From contig JANQBS010000373.1 of the NCBI GenBank assembly GCA_033085395.1, positions 1 to 31,921 of the forward strand: a stretch of DNA of 31,921 nucleotides, read 5' to 3'. Below are positions 28,718 through 31,921 of the stretch, piece after piece. The position numbers were made by a program, and so were the translations under genes. Source of the stretch: Xanthoparmelia taractica. Its lineage: Eukaryota; Ascomycota; Lecanoromycetes; Lecanorales; Parmeliaceae. Every line of letters begins with the position of its first letter. The first letter of the stretch is position 1. A model generated the notes under the pieces. The model did not search any database, was not told the DNA's origin, and saw nothing but the letters and a program-made list of their open reading frames with translations.

Positions 28718-31700
28718 GGGCTATACCCGATAGTGATTTAGCTATATTGTAATCTATCGCTATTATAATAACTCTTTGACACTTATCGCGATACTAGATA
28801 TCGCTATAGCGATTATTTAATAATCTTTTTATTATAAATATTTTCTATCTTAAAATAGTTATTTAGAGTTTAAATGACTATAATTCGCTATTAAATCGAG
28901 AACTAAGATTTATCGCTTAGCGCTTTCTCGTAACTTTACGTCTTAAGATCGATAATACCGAATCTCGCTACGCGATTAATTAAAATCATACGCTTATTAA
29001 AGCCTCTAAAATACTATTAGTTTCTCTACGTAAAACACTCTAAATAAAGAAAAATATACTCTTATTTATTATATCGAAATATTAAATTATATAATAAATG
29101 TATAGACTTTAAAGTCTAAAGTAAATTACGTAATATTCGTAATAATAATAAGAAATTAATTATTTTAGCTATTATAGACGAAGATTAAATCTAAACGAGT
29201 TAAGAAAAAAAGAATAAGTAAGCTTAATTATTATTTTAGCTTTCGCTAATAGAGATTAAAGTAAAAATAAATAAGTCTTAATATAAAAACGCTTAATCTT
29301 TTTAATTTTTATTAAGAATTAAAGTTAAAGATAAATAAATTAAATCTCGTCGTTATGAAAATAAGAAAGTTTTTAATATAAATAAATAATTATTTAATTA
29401 AAAAAATATACTTAAGCGAAAATTAAAAGTAAATAATTAAGATATATATTATAACTCTTAAATTAACATAGTTAAAATAATAAAGATTAGAATAATTAAA
29501 ATAATCATTGTAACTTAGATAAAGAAGAGTCTAAGATTTATAAAAATTAAGAATTTTCTCTTTTATCGTTTATTTATATTATTTATTTTAAGATTAAAAT
29601 TTCATATATTTTATAAGCGAAAATTTTAATGAAGCGCTATTAGCTAGGCTAGATTAATTTATTTCTTCGCTTTTTATAATAAAGATCTTATTTATATTAA
29701 ATTAATCTTAAGATTAAAAGAGATTTTCTTTATAGATTTAAGATATTTATAAGTTTATTAAATAGCGATATTAATAGCGAATATATCTTAATTACTCTCG
29801 CTAACTTAACTTCTACTTTAAAATAATTTATTTTTAAAATATTATTAAAATTTATTTCTATTAAAGATCTCTTTAATGTTTAAGTGAAATTTAATTTATT
29901 AATTTTATTAATTTTATTAATCTTAAGAATCTAAGTTTAATTATATTAATTAAAGAGATTAAAATATTAATTTCTCTAAATTATCTCGATAATATCGATA
30001 AATTTAAAAATATCTTTAATTATTAAATAGAAAGATAATAGTTTAAGAATAAGCTAAAGCTCTTAAGTATCTAGCGATATATTATTAAAAACTTTATAAT
30101 CTTAATTATTATTAGCGACGATATTATTATTATTAAGAAAATTAAGATATAAGAATAAATTTATTATAAAATTTATATTATATTTAAAACTTATTATAAG
30201 CGAAACGCTCGCTTTATAATTAAGAATAAAATTAATATTAAGAATATTTAAATAACTCTTAAGAAGTTTAAATCTCGTAATTTTACTATTTTTAATTTTA
30301 TCTTTAAGAAAACAAATAATATTATTCTCGCGAAATATAATAATAATTCTTAAAGCTATATTAATAAATTTATAAAGATGCTAAAAAAGTTTAATACTCT
30401 ATTCTTTAAGCTTTATTTCGATAAGAACTAAAAAATCTATCGCTTTTACTTAAGCTTAGACTTAGTCTATAATTCGTACTACGAGTAATATAATTAGATT
30501 TATAATATTTTTAATAACAATAGCGAGTCGAAATTCGATTTCAACTATATTATTACGAGATTTAATAATATTATTATAAATTTTATAAGCTCTATTATTA
30601 TCGCCGAAGTATAAATATTAATCGTGTTAATTAATAATATCTTTACGTATACTTTATAGAATATAATTATCTTAATTATTATTAAAGATTATTTCGGAAA
30701 TAAAATTTAATCGAGAGCTTATATTAATAATTCTCGCATTTATACTTAAATCTATAATTATTATAATTATTATAAAAAGAATTAATATAACGCTTTTAAG
30801 TGCGTTATCTTATATTCTTATTTAAAGTCTAAAGATAATAGTAAAGAAGATAATAAATATAATCGAGGTAATCGTAATATTCGCGAAGATCGTAATAATC
30901 GTAAAAAAAAAAATTCTTAAATAAAGATAATAAAAATAAAAATAAGAATAATTTTCCTCAAAAGTCTATTATCGAAGTCGCTACTATTATAACATATATC
31001 GAATTATCGGCGATCTATAGTTTTATAATCTATATTGAGTAATTAAGCTTAATAACGATCTATTTAATCGCTTAATCTTAAGCTCTTTAAAATCGAATCT
31101 ATTAATCTTATTTTAAGACGTTAACGCTATTTAAAATAATAATAGAGATCTTATTAATATTTATAATTATTATATTATTGATGCTATAATTTATTGATTA
31201 TATATACTTCTTATATATAGTTTTAGATCGTTTAATCTTTTAAATCTTTATTTATTTACTAGATTAATTAAAATTAATAAGATTATAGATTATATTATAA
31301 TTAAAAAAATTAAGCGTATTTAATTAAAGTGTAAAAGATTTAAGAATAAATATATCTTAATTATTAATAATATCTAATACGTATTAATTAATAAGTTTAA
31401 TCTAATTTCTTGAACATAATTAAAGAATTAAGAAATTATTCTTTCTTTTATATCTAATAAGATTAATATCGAGAATTATAACATTATTTTTAACCGTTAG
31501 CGTAATCGAATTTATACGCTTAATATCTAGATAGACGTCTTAATATTCTTAGTAGTAATTAATAAAAATATCCTCCCTTATAATAAGTTCTTATTTACTA
31601 TAAGTATTCTTATTATTAATATTAATATCTTAAAGTTTTAAATTAAGAAGAAGATCTTATAAATATAATATAATTATTATAATTATTTAAGCTATTAGAA

Positions 31701-31921
31701 TATCAAGAAGCTAATTAAGATATATATCGAGATAAATCTTAATATCTCACTCTCTAAAGATGCTTATAAATCATATAATATCGCTAATATAAAAATAAAA
31801 AAAATATAAACGCTATATTAAATCGAGACATTAGAAAAACGATTTAATTTATAATAATATTTAAGATTTATTTTATTCTTTTTATAATAATTATAAATAT
31901 ATAATAACTTTCTTAAATAAT
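28706..31921 (+). mobile_element. Ty1/Copia element 2 internal region, RIP-killed, runs off right edge
   Basis: Leader, then gag: a core at about 30260-30580 (KSRNFTIFNFIFKK and SYINKFIKMLKKFNTLFFKLYFDKN). A CCHC zinc-knuckle remnant follows at about 30745-30807 (NYYKKNxYNAFKC for NYCKKxGHxAFKC, two Cys read as Tyr), then a Lys/Asn-rich linker. A GAG-pre-integrase motif lies at about 31655-31725 (IWYNYYNYLSYxNIKKLIK). The order matches element 1, and the two are homologous from leader to pre-integrase but well diverged. Integrase, RT and the 3' LTR would lie beyond the window. Confidence 0.75.

Overview
The window looks like a nuclear contig of a filamentous ascomycete (Pezizomycotina, most likely a Dothideomycete). 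Four short-intron genes with clear fungal orthologues sit in a base-balanced island at about 8.3-13.9 kb. On both sides lie very AT-rich blocks made of dead transposons. Those blocks are almost free of CpA/TpG, rich in TpA and still contain CpG, which is the mark of repeat-induced point mutation (RIP). This is the bipartite layout of genomes with AT-isochores. The species call is inference.

Left block (1-~8 kb). A RIP-killed Ty3/Gypsy RT-RNase H region runs on the minus strand off the left edge. It is followed by unassigned AT-rich DNA, a compact 276-bp MITE with 8-bp target duplications (4368-4643), a lone Copia-type LTR (4726-4865) and a minus-strand Tad1-like LINE relic (~5.8-7.7 kb).

Gene island. 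kapC (bZIP factor, +) converges on arp5 (INO80 subunit, -). Next is dad4 (DASH/Dam1 kinetochore subunit, -, 72 aa in five exons), which diverges from ies6 (INO80 subunit, +) across a 182-bp shared promoter. Arp5 and Ies6 form one module of the INO80 chromatin remodeller, so two physical partners lie within 1.5 kb of each other with a mitotic kinetochore gene between them. All exon boundaries were worked out by hand from GT-AG signals and frame. The weakest junctions are at the kapC N-terminus and C-terminus.

Right block (~14.5-31.9 kb). There are three complete but dead DNA transposons with matching TIRs and TA target duplications: a Tc1/mariner element (14664-16525) and two pogo/Fot1-like elements (18460-20757 on +, 21059-22890 on -). 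Then come a decayed tRNA-Met-like gene (22955-23026) and two related Ty1/Copia elements in tandem (LTRs at 24529 and 28585). Each Copia LTR is followed by a primer site complementary to a tRNA-Met anticodon loop. The second Copia runs off the right edge. Stretches at 1.4-4.3, 4.9-5.8, 16.5-18.5 and 23.0-24.5 kb are RIP-like DNA that could not be assigned.

No clearly new biological system was found. The points most worth checking are the Arp5-Dad4-Ies6 cluster, the flipped hairpin inside the TIRs of the 21-kb element, the 8-bp-TSD MITE, the anticodon-loop primer sites, and the possible alternative C-terminus of KapC.
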